From NCBI GenBank assembly GCA_000953735.1, contig LN554852.1, positions 2,491,846 to 2,555,845 on the forward strand: a DNA stretch of 64,000 bases. Reading direction: 5' to 3'. The position numbers and the translations under genes were made by a program. The notes under the pieces were generated by a model, which saw only the letters and a program-made list of their open reading frames with translations, had not been told where the DNA came from and did no database searches. This stretch comes from Moritella viscosa. GTDB lineage: Bacteria > Pseudomonadota > Gammaproteobacteria > Enterobacterales > Moritellaceae. Shown one piece after another: positions 51,445 to 59,983 of this stretch; position 1 is the stretch's first letter, and each line of letters opens with the position of its first letter.

Positions 51445-51927
51445 TTAAATTTCATGCACGAGATTTGGTAAATGCGTAAGCAACATCGGTAAACTAGGCC
51501 CTGGAATGCCGATTGTTCCTGTTGGATAGCCCGGCGTATAAAGTAATTCATCACTGTCATATAGGTCAGTATCGACCACCAGTTGTATGTGTTCGGGTAA
51601 ACCAAAAGGACACACTGCACCAGGAATACAGCCAATTTGTTCAATCATTTCTTCATCACTGCAAATTGACACGCGCTTGCCCAACACGGATTTTATTAAC
51701 TTACTATTTAATCGTTTACGCTTGTCTGTTAAAAACAGAGCAAAACCTCCGCCTTTAATTTTCAAAAATAAACTTTTAGTTAAAGCCCCTGTAATTTTCA
51801 ATTCAGCCATTACTCTATCATCTGTTTCGGTATCAGTGATAGGTTCATGCTTCCATTCATTAAACGCAATATCACATTGATTTAATAATTTTATATTAGT
51901 TTGATAAATGTCTTCTATATGTGTCAT
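51445..51927 (-). CDS. YbaK/EbsC-like prolyl-tRNA editing domain protein
   Basis: A 160-residue YbaK/ProX-like aminoacyl-tRNA deacylase domain. Recognisable: KSLFLKIKGGGFALFLTDKRKRLNSKLIKSVLG (the family has KTLVL...AVVPGD) and the later GCIPGAVCPFGLP, the glycine-rich substrate loop. Such stand-alone proteins hydrolyse misacylated tRNA-Pro or related substrates. The start is ATG 51927 (MTHIEDIYQ); the open frame to 52014 adds a hydrophobic stretch without a ribosome site. Confidence 0.82.
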   Translation of the reverse strand: MTHIEDIYQTNIKLLNQCDIAFNEWKHEPITDTETDDRVMAELKITGALTKSLFLKIKGGGFALFLTDKRKRLNSKLIKSVLGKRVSICSDEEMIEQIGCIPGAVCPFGLPEHIQLVVDTDLYDSDELLYTPGYPTGTIGIPGPSLPMLLTHLPNLVHEI

Positions 51928-52154
51928 TGATAAATCCGCTCTAGACAAAAATACTGATAATACCAAGTTCAACATGGATAAAATCATAAGATGTGGGCAG
52001 TTTATAAAAGACATTGAAATTAGTATAACTAATAATATTTATACGTAATAAGAAATTCTTATAAGTGATGGATTGAATTTAGCCACTCTTAATACTAGAA
52101 AATTCGCTGAAAGCTAACCATTGCGGGATGTTTTTCATCAGATATGAGGTACCA

Positions 52155-52415
52155 CTAATAACCAAGTTGCCCTTTTTCTACCAGCAACCACCAATTGCGA
52201 TAAACTTTACCCAAATCTTTAAATTCAAAGTGCAATACAGTGCGCTCCTGAGGTAATGCTGAACTATTAATAGTGCGGCGCATGTCCCACATTAACAATT
52301 CGACACTCAGATCATCATCCGACATTTGACTTCGCTCCCAACGAGATCCCCATTCTCCCAGACCCATCACAATAGGTTCTAGTTCGCGTCCAGCTTGAGT
52401 TAGGTGATGGGAATG
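52155..52415 (-). pseudogene. HxlR-type regulator with SCP-like C-terminus, 5' truncated
   Basis: The frame HHLTQAGRELEPIVMGLGEWG (52350-52415) is the end of an HxlR winged helix, followed by an SCP-like domain (DDDLSVELLMWDMRR and VLHFEFKDLGKVYRNWWLLVEKGQ). The DNA-binding N-terminus is missing. The frame meets the truncated nitrilase head-to-head near 52404-52415. Confidence 0.72.
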
Positions 52416-52923
52416 AATGAGATTGACTCGGAATTTAGCGGTACTACATTATTTAATACTGTGGTAGTGATCGGTTCTAACAGTGCCATTTTAAACCGCC
52501 ACCGAAAAATAATGCCAATAAACCCCGAACGTATGGTTTGGGGATTTGGCGATGCGAGTGGCCTCCGGGTTGTTGATACTCCCGTTGGTAGGATCGGTTG
52601 CCTGATCTGCTGGGAAAATTATATGCCATTGGCTCGCTACAGCCTATTTGCTCAAGATATAGATATTTATATCGCTCCAACCTGGGATAGTGGTGATACT
52701 TGGATTGCTTCAATGAATCATATTGCTCGCGAAGGTGGTTGCTGGGTTTTAATCTGTGCTACAGCGATGCAAGGTAAAGATATTCCAGAGACGTTTCCGC
52801 AACGAGACGAGTTGTTTCAAAGTGATGAATGGATAAATTCGGGTGATGCTGTCGTCGTTAAACCTTTTGCGGTGTTGTTGCCGGTCCGCTCCATCAAGTG
52901 AAGGGTGTTTTATTTTCCATTTA
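52404..52923 (+). pseudogene. nitrilase, 5' truncated and frameshifted
   Basis: Nitrilase-superfamily fragment. VMGMNEID (52404 on) corresponds to the middle of the enzyme. The catalytic Lys is in NRHRKIMPINPERMVWGFGD and the Cys in VGRIGCLICWENYMPLARY; the first catalytic Glu is gone. Near 52870 the frame breaks: GDAVVVKPFAVLLPV should read GVVAGPLHQVKGVLF, found in the next frame. Truncated at both ends, so not functional. Confidence 0.82.
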
Positions 52924-53155
52924 GAAATAGATCACCGCACGATGCCTCCACTCACATTCATTGATAACACGACTATCGACTAGTTCAAGTCCGTTTTATC
53001 CAACGATGGCTTATCTTGTTTGCGTTTTTATTTTATTTGATAGATTACAGATGTTTTTATATATCTACTTGTAATATAAAGTAAATTTGATATTGTTGAT
53101 GGTAATTAAATTAAAACAGGATTCACATCATACGGAATTCTGTATAAAAACTGTT

Positions 53156-53310
53156 ATGAGTAAAAAAATAACAGATAAATTACCATGCCCAGTATGTGGT
53201 TTGAAACTGTAGAAGAAAATTATGACAGATTTATGATTTGTGAAGTATGCAATTTGGAAGATGACGGCGTGCAGCTAGCAAAGCCTTGCTCCAAAGGTGG
53301 AGCTTTATGA
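53156..53310 (+). pseudogene. CPCC-type cysteine-rich protein, frameshifted (cassette gene)
   Basis: MSKKITDKLPCPVCGLK (53156-53209), then one base lost, then VEENYDRFMICEVCNLEDDGVQ...KGGAL in the next frame with stop at 53308-53310. This is the CPCC zinc-ribbon-like family (CPxCG ... CxxCxxEDD) often found in integron cassettes. It lies directly upstream of the first attC-like site. Confidence 0.7.
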
Positions 53311-53336
53311 ATTTGAAACTTATTGGCCATAAAAAC

Positions 53337-53417
53337 TCATAACAAACCAATGTAGTACGTGCGGAAACCGCACTGGACAAATTAACGCGGCTTTGCCTCT
53401 AACTGGGGGCGTTATAC
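53337..53417 (+). repeat. attC-like site 1
   Basis: It begins CATAACAAACC and ends GGGGGCGTTATAC, the outer arms of Vibrio-type attC sites, with an internal hairpin GTGCGGAAACCGCAC (53359-53373). It closes the CPCC cassette and opens the next. Confidence 0.6.
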
Positions 53418-53437
53418 GCAGCTAGGAATTCTAAATA

Positions 53438-53887
53438 GTGCAAACAACTAGCATTGATAAATTTCGACTTAAGTGGCGATGGACTGAAGAAGAGTACTGT
53501 TTACTTTCTGAAGATGAGCTTTTTCAGATAATACCATTAGCACTAGAATCTGCTAAAGAAGTATGGGAAACCTCGTTAACATTTGTTTCAGATAAAAGTG
53601 ATTTTTCACCGTGCGATGAACTCTTCACTGATATAAATAGTATTGAAGCAACGAATAAAAATGCAGTAAGGGAATGGCTGTCAGATAAAGTGCCTAAATG
53701 TGAGGTCATTGTCTCTTGGCAACCAGATACAGCTGTTCTAACAAATACAGAATTGTTTATTCAGTACTGGGATGACTTTTGTTACGGTGCAAGTGATGAT
53801 GTTTCCATCTGGCCAAAAGATAAATCATGGGTAATTCACTACTGGCACGAAGAAGTATTTTGGCATGGTAAATCAACAAGCGTATAA
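53438..53887 (+). CDS. cassette-encoded hypothetical protein (DUF2947-like)
   Basis: A 149-residue protein. Its C-terminus QYWDDFCYGASDDVSIWPKD and SWVIHYWHEEVFWHGKS resembles DUF2947-type proteins of Vibrio and Shewanella; the fit is from memory and only moderate. No signal or membrane segment; acidic and Trp-rich. It begins 20 bp after attC-like site 1 and its stop overlaps site 2, the ideal single-gene cassette layout. Start codon GTG at 53438; a clear ribosome site is absent (AGGAATTCTAAATA). Confidence 0.65.
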   Translation: MQTTSIDKFRLKWRWTEEEYCLLSEDELFQIIPLALESAKEVWETSLTFVSDKSDFSPCDELFTDINSIEATNKNAVREWLSDKVPKCEVIVSWQPDTAVLTNTELFIQYWDDFCYGASDDVSIWPKDKSWVIHYWHEEVFWHGKSTSV

Positions 53888-53986
53888 CAAACGCCTGAAA
53901 TCTGACTTCCGGGCATTGTTACCTTTTGTGCAAAAAACCGTACAAAAGGCGCTATTAGCCTCCGACAGTTGAGGCGGGCGTTATAA
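53882..53986 (+). repeat. attC-like site 2
   Basis: The outer arms TATAACAAACGCCTGA and AGGCGGGCGTTATAA are complementary in the manner of Vibrio cassette repeats, and a central hairpin CCTTTTGTGC / GTACAAAAGG (53931-53949) fills the middle. The best attC candidate of the three. Confidence 0.78.
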
Positions 53987-54001
53987 AGTAAAGGGAATTC
54001 A

Positions 54002-54157
54002 GTGCAACTAAAAAGACTTAGAAAGGAAGTTGCGAGTGAAATTATTACTTGGTTTCCTACTCAAAAACAGTCACTTTTATGGGGTGGTAGAGTGTTTGGT
54101 TGGCCTATAGAGGTTAGCGAAATTATTGAACGAAGTGAACAATATTTTGTCTGTTAA
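54002..54157 (+). pseudogene. truncated acetyltransferase N-terminus in cassette
   Basis: A 51-residue open frame (VQLKRLRKEVASEIITWFP, then TQKQSLLWGGRVFGWPIEV) reads like the first strand-helix region of a GNAT protein and then stops. It starts with GTG 15 bp after attC-like site 2. The remainder of such a gene is absent; the next gene is a complete, different GNAT. Confidence 0.45.
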
Positions 54158-54184
54158 CAGGGCATTAGGATTCAGGATGAAGTT

Positions 54185-54685
54185 GTGGATATTAACTTAA
54201 GAAAAGCAACACTGGCGGATGCTAAAGAAATTGCCAATATACATGTGATCTCATGGAAAACCTCGTTTGCTGGACTGATGCCAGAAAAGTACATATCTGG
54301 TCATACCGAGTCATCTCGCGTCGATGAATGGAAGAAAATAATTTCAATGAATGTTGAAAAAGTTGTTGTGGCAGAAAGTAACAATAAAGTACTTGGCTTT
54401 ATGTCATTTAGTGTGAAATCACAGGTTTCAAGAGAATTGGAGTTAAGTAAGCTTTACCTTTTCCCGAGTGTTTATGGGAAAAACTTAGGTAGCAAATTCA
54501 TGCATTTCTTACAAACAGAGGCGACAGCTCAAGGCGTAAATACTATCAATCTCTATGTACTTGATAACAATGAACCAGCAATTCGTTTTTACTCGAAACA
54601 TGGTTTCGAGTTTGTAGATGGTTATGTATCAGAGGAGTTTGAAGGTGAAACTATCATTGACCTTAAAATGACCAAGAGAGTTTAG
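54185..54685 (+). CDS. GNAT-family N-acetyltransferase (cassette gene)
   Basis: A 166-residue GNAT enzyme: NLRKATLADAKEIANIHVISW (motif C/D), ELSKLYLFPSVYGKNLGSKFMHF (acetyl-CoA loop, here PSVYGKNLGS) and LYVLDNNEPAIRFYSKHGFEF (motif B). The substrate is unknown; cassette-borne GNATs often modify small molecules or proteins. The start is GTG 54185 behind AGGATGAAGTT. The stop overlaps attC-like site 3. Confidence 0.88.
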   Translation: MDINLRKATLADAKEIANIHVISWKTSFAGLMPEKYISGHTESSRVDEWKKIISMNVEKVVVAESNNKVLGFMSFSVKSQVSRELELSKLYLFPSVYGKNLGSKFMHFLQTEATAQGVNTINLYVLDNNEPAIRFYSKHGFEFVDGYVSEEFEGETIIDLKMTKRV

Positions 54686-54793
54686 CTTAACATGGCTATG
54701 AACGGACGCTTTGTCACCGCGGAAAAACTTCAAAGTGTTGTGAATACAAAGGATTAAAGCAGCGTTGTGCGGTTTGGTAAGCGCCCGTTATCA
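54685..54793 (+). repeat. attC-like site 3
   Basis: It begins GCTTAAC, an exact RYYYAAC inverse core, and ends GCGCCCGTTATCA, with complementary inner arms around CACCGCGG and GTGCGG. More divergent than site 2. Confidence 0.6.
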
Positions 54794-54851
54794 TAATAAG
54801 CAACTCTGGTTATACGATTATCTCTCTGCGTTATTCACAGTGCAGATCAAT

Positions 54852-56078
54852 TCAACTCTCTTGAATTGCCAATACTAAATATTGCGCCAATGCTTTAGGG
54901 TTTTCAATTGGAATAGAGTGACCAGCCTTTTCTACAGTATAACAGGTAGCATAAGGCATTAATTGTGTAATTTCTTCCCCATGATCTGGTGGGGTTGCAG
55001 AGTCTTGATCTCCTACAAGTACTATTGTATCTATTGTTATATTTTTTAGTAGGCTACGTATATCTTCTCTCCGGATGATCGCTGCATCCATGGCATGGGA
55101 AAGCAACTTTGGAGCAGCATTCATCAGTTTATTTATTTCTTTTTCTGTGTGGTTAGGTTGGTCTTTTAACCAAGAGGAGGAATATTTAACCTTTTGTATA
55201 TCTTCAAAAAAACTACGTCTATTGTCATCATCTGATGACAATAATAAAGATTGGCGCAGGTGCCATAAAGGTATATTCAAAGGATTCTCAGCTTGTGCGG
55301 TAGTGTTGATTAGCACTAGTTTCTTTAGCAGTTGAGGATATTTAATCGCGATTCGTAAAGCAATCATCCCCCCTTGGCTGTGGCCTACCAAGGTTACATT
55401 ATTGATGTTATTTTCAATAATCCACAAAGCTATATCATCAGCAATAGTATTTAGATCTAATCCGTCACGCCAACCACTAGAGCCATGACCTGGCATATCA
55501 AATACAACGCAACGACATTGTGTCTCAATGTGACTAATAACGGGAGACCAAAATGTTCGGTCAAGAAATAAACCATGTAGAAATATTAACGTTGAACCTC
55601 CACCATGGTCATCCCAGCCATATTGGACACCATTGACTAACGCTGAACGGTGAGGATTGTTGCTGTGATGTGCTTTAGACAGCATGAGAGAATCTTCAAA
55701 AATTTGATATCGCGTTATTTTCCCATTATTTGTGGTGAACCGAATCATAAAATGACCGTCCGCAATAGCTTCTGTTTTCACTATACGGTGACGAAAGTGA
55801 CCAATAGCGATGACATCGGGTGAAGAATCAATTAATGGTTCTAGCGTAAAGCCGATAGGCTGAAAACCCTCGGGAAAACGCTGTAACCATTGTTTAATTG
55901 CAACCTTACCTTGAATTATACCCACCGTTTTTAAAATGGGGTCACCATCAATATGCCAAATGGCATCGTCACTTACATATTTAAGTGCGTTTTCGATATT
56001 TTTTTCGGAAAAAGCGGCCAAATAAGCTTTAACTGTTTCAATCGAAGACAACGGTGCAGTGTCTAAAAGAGTATCCAT
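54852..56078 (-). CDS. SnoaL-like domain fused to alpha/beta hydrolase
   Basis: 408 residues. The N-terminal ~125 residues form an NTF2/SnoaL-like domain (VKAYLAAFSEKNIENALKYVSDDAIWHIDG). From ~150 to the end lies an alpha/beta hydrolase: STLIFLHGLFLDRTFW (oxyanion HG), VGHSQGGMIA (nucleophile Ser), VLVGDQDSATPP (Asp) and AGHSIPIENPK (His). Substrate unknown; the fusion of a small-molecule-binding domain with a hydrolase suggests one specific metabolite. The ATG (56078) is divergent from a LysR gene, the expected regulator. Confidence 0.85.
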   Translation of the reverse strand: MDTLLDTAPLSSIETVKAYLAAFSEKNIENALKYVSDDAIWHIDGDPILKTVGIIQGKVAIKQWLQRFPEGFQPIGFTLEPLIDSSPDVIAIGHFRHRIVKTEAIADGHFMIRFTTNNGKITRYQIFEDSLMLSKAHHSNNPHRSALVNGVQYGWDDHGGGSTLIFLHGLFLDRTFWSPVISHIETQCRCVVFDMPGHGSSGWRDGLDLNTIADDIALWIIENNINNVTLVGHSQGGMIALRIAIKYPQLLKKLVLINTTAQAENPLNIPLWHLRQSLLLSSDDDNRRSFFEDIQKVKYSSSWLKDQPNHTEKEINKLMNAAPKLLSHAMDAAIIRREDIRSLLKNITIDTIVLVGDQDSATPPDHGEEITQLMPYATCYTVEKAGHSIPIENPKALAQYLVLAIQES

Positions 56079-56141
56079 TTTACGCCTCAGTAGTTATTTA
56101 AAAGTGATTACAAATTGTAAAACCTTTTAAGCCCCTTTAAA

Positions 56142-56170
56142 ATGGAAAGCATTGGAAAACAGATTTCCAT
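56142..56170. promoter_or_regulatory. operator-like palindrome between hydrolase and LysR genes
   Basis: ATGGAAA (56142-56148) and TTTCCAT (56164-56170) form an inverted repeat over 15 bases in the 105-bp divergent gap. The arrangement suits LysR binding near both promoters. Confidence 0.5.
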
Positions 56171-56183
56171 TTTTGGAGTTTAA

Positions 56184-57047
56184 ATGAATTTTGAAAATAT
56201 CTATTTTTTCACTGCCGTTATTCGTAATGGAAGTCTCAGTAAAGCGGCATCTGAATTGGGCGTTAGTCCACAAACGGTAGGTCGTAAAGTCGCTAATTTA
56301 GAGCATGAAATCGGGACGACACTTTTCATCAAGCACCCGACAGGTTACCAGCCAACTACTGATGGTTTATTATTTTACCGAGAAGCCGAAAATGTAGAAA
56401 AATCGTTAGTATCTCTAAAAACCCAATTCAGAACTAAAAACAAAGAATACGAAGGCGTTGTGAGAGTGGCTCTTCCAGAAATGATAGCGTTACGTATTGT
56501 TATCCCCCAATTGCAACCCTTTATTCAGAACTACCCAAAGCTTGAATTGCAAATAGTTACAGGCATATATAATGTAGGTATAGCAAGAGGTGATGCAGAC
56601 ATTGCTTTACGTTTAAAGCGTCCAGAAAAAGGATCATTAACTGTCCGCAAAGTTGGTAGTATGTCATCAGGAATGTTTGTATCAAAAGGCCAAAAATCAG
56701 TCCTAGATAATGTCCCTTTAGTTGGTTGGGATAGCCATATAGATTTACCTTCAGCGAAGTGGTTGGCTAAACTCACTAATCGTTCTCCTAATATTAGATT
56801 TAATACACTTGCATCCCAAGAAGCAGCAATTCGTAGTGGTGTAGGCGCAGGAATATTACCTCATTTTTTATCCGACGGTTTAACCCCAATTGAAACGCCC
56901 CTGATTAAACCTGAGCCTCTATGGTTAGTTAGCCACGCTAGCGAAACTACTACACCAAGAATCAGAGCTGTTTATGATGAAATTGCTAATATAATTAGTG
57001 CTAACGAAAAAAATCTGATGCCTGTTGACAGGAAGATAAGCAATTAA
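56184..57047 (+). CDS. LysR-family regulator
   Basis: 287 residues. N-terminal winged helix (FFTAVIRNGSLSKAASELGVSPQTVGRKVANLEHEIGTTLF) and a C-terminal LysR substrate-binding domain (RVALPEMIALRIVIPQLQPF, LPHFLSDGLTPIETPL). It likely controls the divergent hydrolase in response to a small effector. The ATG follows TTTTGGAGTTTAA. Confidence 0.92.
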   Translation: MNFENIYFFTAVIRNGSLSKAASELGVSPQTVGRKVANLEHEIGTTLFIKHPTGYQPTTDGLLFYREAENVEKSLVSLKTQFRTKNKEYEGVVRVALPEMIALRIVIPQLQPFIQNYPKLELQIVTGIYNVGIARGDADIALRLKRPEKGSLTVRKVGSMSSGMFVSKGQKSVLDNVPLVGWDSHIDLPSAKWLAKLTNRSPNIRFNTLASQEAAIRSGVGAGILPHFLSDGLTPIETPLIKPEPLWLVSHASETTTPRIRAVYDEIANIISANEKNLMPVDRKISN

Positions 57048-57186
57048 CTGACTTGAAATGTCTTACTATATAAATGCATTTCAAATAAGGGCTATCTAAA
57101 ATTATCATGAGTATGGTTAATGTAGTAATTAAGTTATTTTAGCAATCAGATTCATCGCTAATTTTAGTGAACCATAATCTTTGAAG

Positions 57187-57218
57187 CTCTAAGCCATTCC
57201 TGTCAGGATGGCTTAGAG
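57187..57218. terminator. terminator between LysR and helicase genes
   Basis: CTCTAAGCCAT (57187-57197) pairs with ATGGCTTAGAG (57208-57218), between convergent genes. Confidence 0.65.
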
Positions 57219-57227
57219 TCGGTATTC

Positions 57228-58421
57228 TCACCTTCTATTTCTTTTTTTAACCTTTTTTTTGACTTTTTTAGGTGCTTCAGCAAACTCTTTATGGAAAGGC
57301 TGTTCTGTAACAACAGGAATGACTTGGCCTATGCTCTTTTCAATACTCTTTAATAGCGTTATATCATTTTCGACAGCAAATGAAATGGCCATTCCACTTT
57401 TCCCTGCACGCGCAGTTCGTCCTATACGGTGTATGTAGTTTCTTGGATCTTCAGGTAGGTTATAGTTAATGACTAAAGTAATATTATCAACATCAATCCC
57501 ACGAGCAGCAACATCAGTTGCAACTAATACGGTTAAATTAGCGTCTTTAAAGTGTTGTAACGCTTCCTCTCTTGCTGCTTGTGTTTTACCACTGTGAAGG
57601 CTAGCGGCAGTTATTGATGCTTCTTCGAGTGCGTTAACAATGATGTCTGCGCCAGGCTTTGTTTTACAGAAGATGAGGACTTTTTTATAGTCAGATTCTT
57701 TCAGGATATTAAATAGCAAAGGTACTTTATTCGATTTTTCAAGATGGTATACGCTTTGATTAATCAAGTCGATAGTAACCGTTTTAGCAGTAATTTGAAT
57801 TTTTGTTGGATCCGTTAATATTGCTTCTGCAAGTATCTCTATTTTAGGTGGCATAGTAGCTGAAAACAATAGTGTTTGTCGGTTCTTTGGCAGTTTAGAT
57901 ATGATGCTTTGAACATCCTTAAAGAACCCCATATCAAGCATTGTATCTGCTTCATCTAACACAAATACTTCTAACGCCTTAAAATTTATATCGCCCGTTT
58001 TAATTAAATCCAATAACCTTCCAGGGGTGGCGACTAAAATATCAAGTCCAAGTGCGATAGAGTCAACTTGATCTTGTCTTCCTACACCACCATAAACAAC
58101 CTTAGTTTTAAGCCCTAAACCATCAGAGTAGTCGTCAATGTTTTGCATTATTTGCGAGGCAAGCTCTCTTGTAGGCGTTAGTATGAGTGAACGCGTGCTC
58201 TTAGCTTTGATATCTATTTTATTCCGCCCAAAATTATTGATAATAGGCAATGAAAAAGCCGCAGTTTTTCCTGTTCCCGTTTGCGCTATACCAAGAAGGT
58301 CATTCCCATTAATAAGAGCTGGGATACATTCTTTTTGGATTGGTGTGGGCTGTTTATAGCCTTTAAGACTAACGCGGTCAATAATTGACTCTAAAAGTGA
58401 AAATTCTTTAAACTCTGACAT
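57228..58421 (-). CDS. rhlE: DEAD-box RNA helicase (RhlE type)
   Basis: A 397-residue ATP-dependent RNA helicase. Q motif (PTPIQKECIPALINGNDLLG), Walker A AQTGTGKTAAF, PTRELA, GG, TPGRLLD, DEAD (VLDEADTMLDMGF), SAT, then VLVATDVAARGIDVDNITLV and HRIGRTARAG. Basic C-terminal tail KKVKKKVKKRNRR. Probably a ribosome assembly or cold-adaptation helicase. The start is ATG 58421 (MSEFKEFSLLE); the open frame extends to 58445 without a better site. Confidence 0.94.
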   Translation of the reverse strand: MSEFKEFSLLESIIDRVSLKGYKQPTPIQKECIPALINGNDLLGIAQTGTGKTAAFSLPIINNFGRNKIDIKAKSTRSLILTPTRELASQIMQNIDDYSDGLGLKTKVVYGGVGRQDQVDSIALGLDILVATPGRLLDLIKTGDINFKALEVFVLDEADTMLDMGFFKDVQSIISKLPKNRQTLLFSATMPPKIEILAEAILTDPTKIQITAKTVTIDLINQSVYHLEKSNKVPLLFNILKESDYKKVLIFCKTKPGADIIVNALEEASITAASLHSGKTQAAREEALQHFKDANLTVLVATDVAARGIDVDNITLVINYNLPEDPRNYIHRIGRTARAGKSGMAISFAVENDITLLKSIEKSIGQVIPVVTEQPFHKEFAEAPKKVKKKVKKRNRR

Positions 58422-58445
58422 GCTGGCTCGGTATTCTTTAATCAA

Positions 58446-59018
58446 TAGCCTATTATTCTAACAGAATGCTTTAACATATTTAAGACGTATTCAAGGTAAC
58501 TTTTTCTGACAAATCCTCACAAAAACAGTTCAGTAATTAAGTGTTCTGACCTCTTTGTTTTTCTTTCATGGCTCCTTTAATCAATGAATTGAGTGTAACG
58601 AAACCAATTGTATTGTTACTTTCAGCAGTTGGTATTTACAATTTATTTTCCAAATTATTATCGAATACTTCAGACTCAAGATCAGACAAACATCTGTCCC
58701 AGATACCATTCAACCTTTTATCCAAATATCAAGTTCGTGTAAGCGAGATTAACCAGAATAGTACAACATTATCTATCCGAAATTATTATAGGTTGAAATC
58801 GGTTTTGAAGGGTTCAGGGGGGCTGAGTGGTAAAATGGCTCATTTATGTCCAATAGGCCTCTCAGGGTGAGGGTATTGGGCTTTTATACCGCGTGTTAGG
58901 GCGTCAATTAGACGCCTTCATTCCTTAATGTGTATTATTAGCTAGAACAATAACTCTGACCCTTTTGATTGACATCTGAGGCATCAAAGTACCGACCAAA
59001 CAAGGGGAAAATGACGAT
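58446..59018. other. intergenic region; one doubtful open frame
   Basis: A 100-codon plus-strand frame at 58568-58870 (MAPLINELSVTKPIVLL...) has a hydrophobic patch but no ribosome site and an uncharacteristic C-terminus; I do not count it as a gene. GGCGTC-AATTA-GACGCC at 58900-58916 is a possible terminator stem. Confidence 0.45.
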
Positions 59019-59471
59019 TTATTCAAAGACAGCGGCTAACTCAGTAGCTGTTTTAATATATTTAATCTCAGATATTTTTCCTTCACTTACCGTATAAATC
59101 GTAATATGATCTTCTTTTTTTGAGAATTTGTCTTTGTTACTATCATCTAATAACAAAATTGAAAATGGATATTTTCTCATTTTAGGCAAAGCAAAGAATT
59201 TGCTAATTAAACTTGGCATCCCTGATATGTCAGCCACATAATAAGCTTGGTGAGCCGCTAAAAAACCTTTGTCCTGAGCTAATAAGAAATCACGAATGAT
59301 ACTACTGGTATCTTTATCACCAGCGACAATAATATTTTGGGTATCCGCTTTGATAGTATGCACTTGGTCAAATTGATCGGTAATTTCAAAACGAGGTATC
59401 GCGTCTCCGATATTAAATGCGTGGGCGAAATTTGCGGCCAATAGTAGTAATAATACGAACAACTTATTCAT
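59019..59471 (-). CDS. periplasmic thioredoxin-fold-like protein (YtfJ-like)
   Basis: 150 residues with a signal peptide (residues 1-18, FAHA) and a small thioredoxin-like fold: FNIGDAIPRFEITDQFDQVHTI resembles the start of AhpC/TlpA-type domains. No CxxC motif is present, so a redox role is not supported. The C-terminal part (DISGMPSLISKFFALPKMRKYPF) resembles YtfJ-like periplasmic proteins. Monocistronic. Confidence 0.68.
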   Translation of the reverse strand: MNKLFVLLLLLAANFAHAFNIGDAIPRFEITDQFDQVHTIKADTQNIIVAGDKDTSSIIRDFLLAQDKGFLAAHQAYYVADISGMPSLISKFFALPKMRKYPFSILLLDDSNKDKFSKKEDHITIYTVSEGKISEIKYIKTATELAAVFE

Positions 59472-59983
59472 TATTTTTTCCTAAATGTTTAAAAGATTGA
59501 TACAACCACTAATATACCAAATAGTAAACCACTATCAAGTTAGTCTTAAGATAAAGGATCGTTTTCGAATCCGGCTGAACGAGTGAAGGGTAGAGCGATA
59601 GTAATGATTACATATTGATGGGAAAATGAATCGTCCTGTAAATTATTTATTTAGTCTTATAAGTTATATACAAGGCTAGCTATGTAATTGAGTATATTGA
59701 CATTAATTCTAGGCTACAAGATAAACCTGACCGCCTTTTGACAAACTGAGACTACATTCACCGAAATACCAATAACACTGTATAAAATCAACCTATCTAG
59801 TTTTTTCATTACACATAAGTAGGATTCACTTAGTTGGTAAATTTTGCATGACAAAATGTGATGAAGATCGAACTCTTTGAAGCCCAAACGCTAAGCCATT
59901 TCAGTTCTATCATGGGGCTTAAAGCATTTATTCATCAATTATATGTTCGCATCGGTTCCAAATCACAACTGCTAATGTGAAGC
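59472..59983. other. intergenic region
   Basis: Upstream of the thioredoxin-fold gene and downstream of the nucleotidase. AAGCCC (59880-59885) and GGGCTT (59916-59921) could pair loosely. Nothing else is seen. Confidence 0.4.

Noticed and set aside
58568-58870. 100-codon open frame upstream of the helicase
   Set aside because: No Shine-Dalgarno, atypical composition and no recognisable family.
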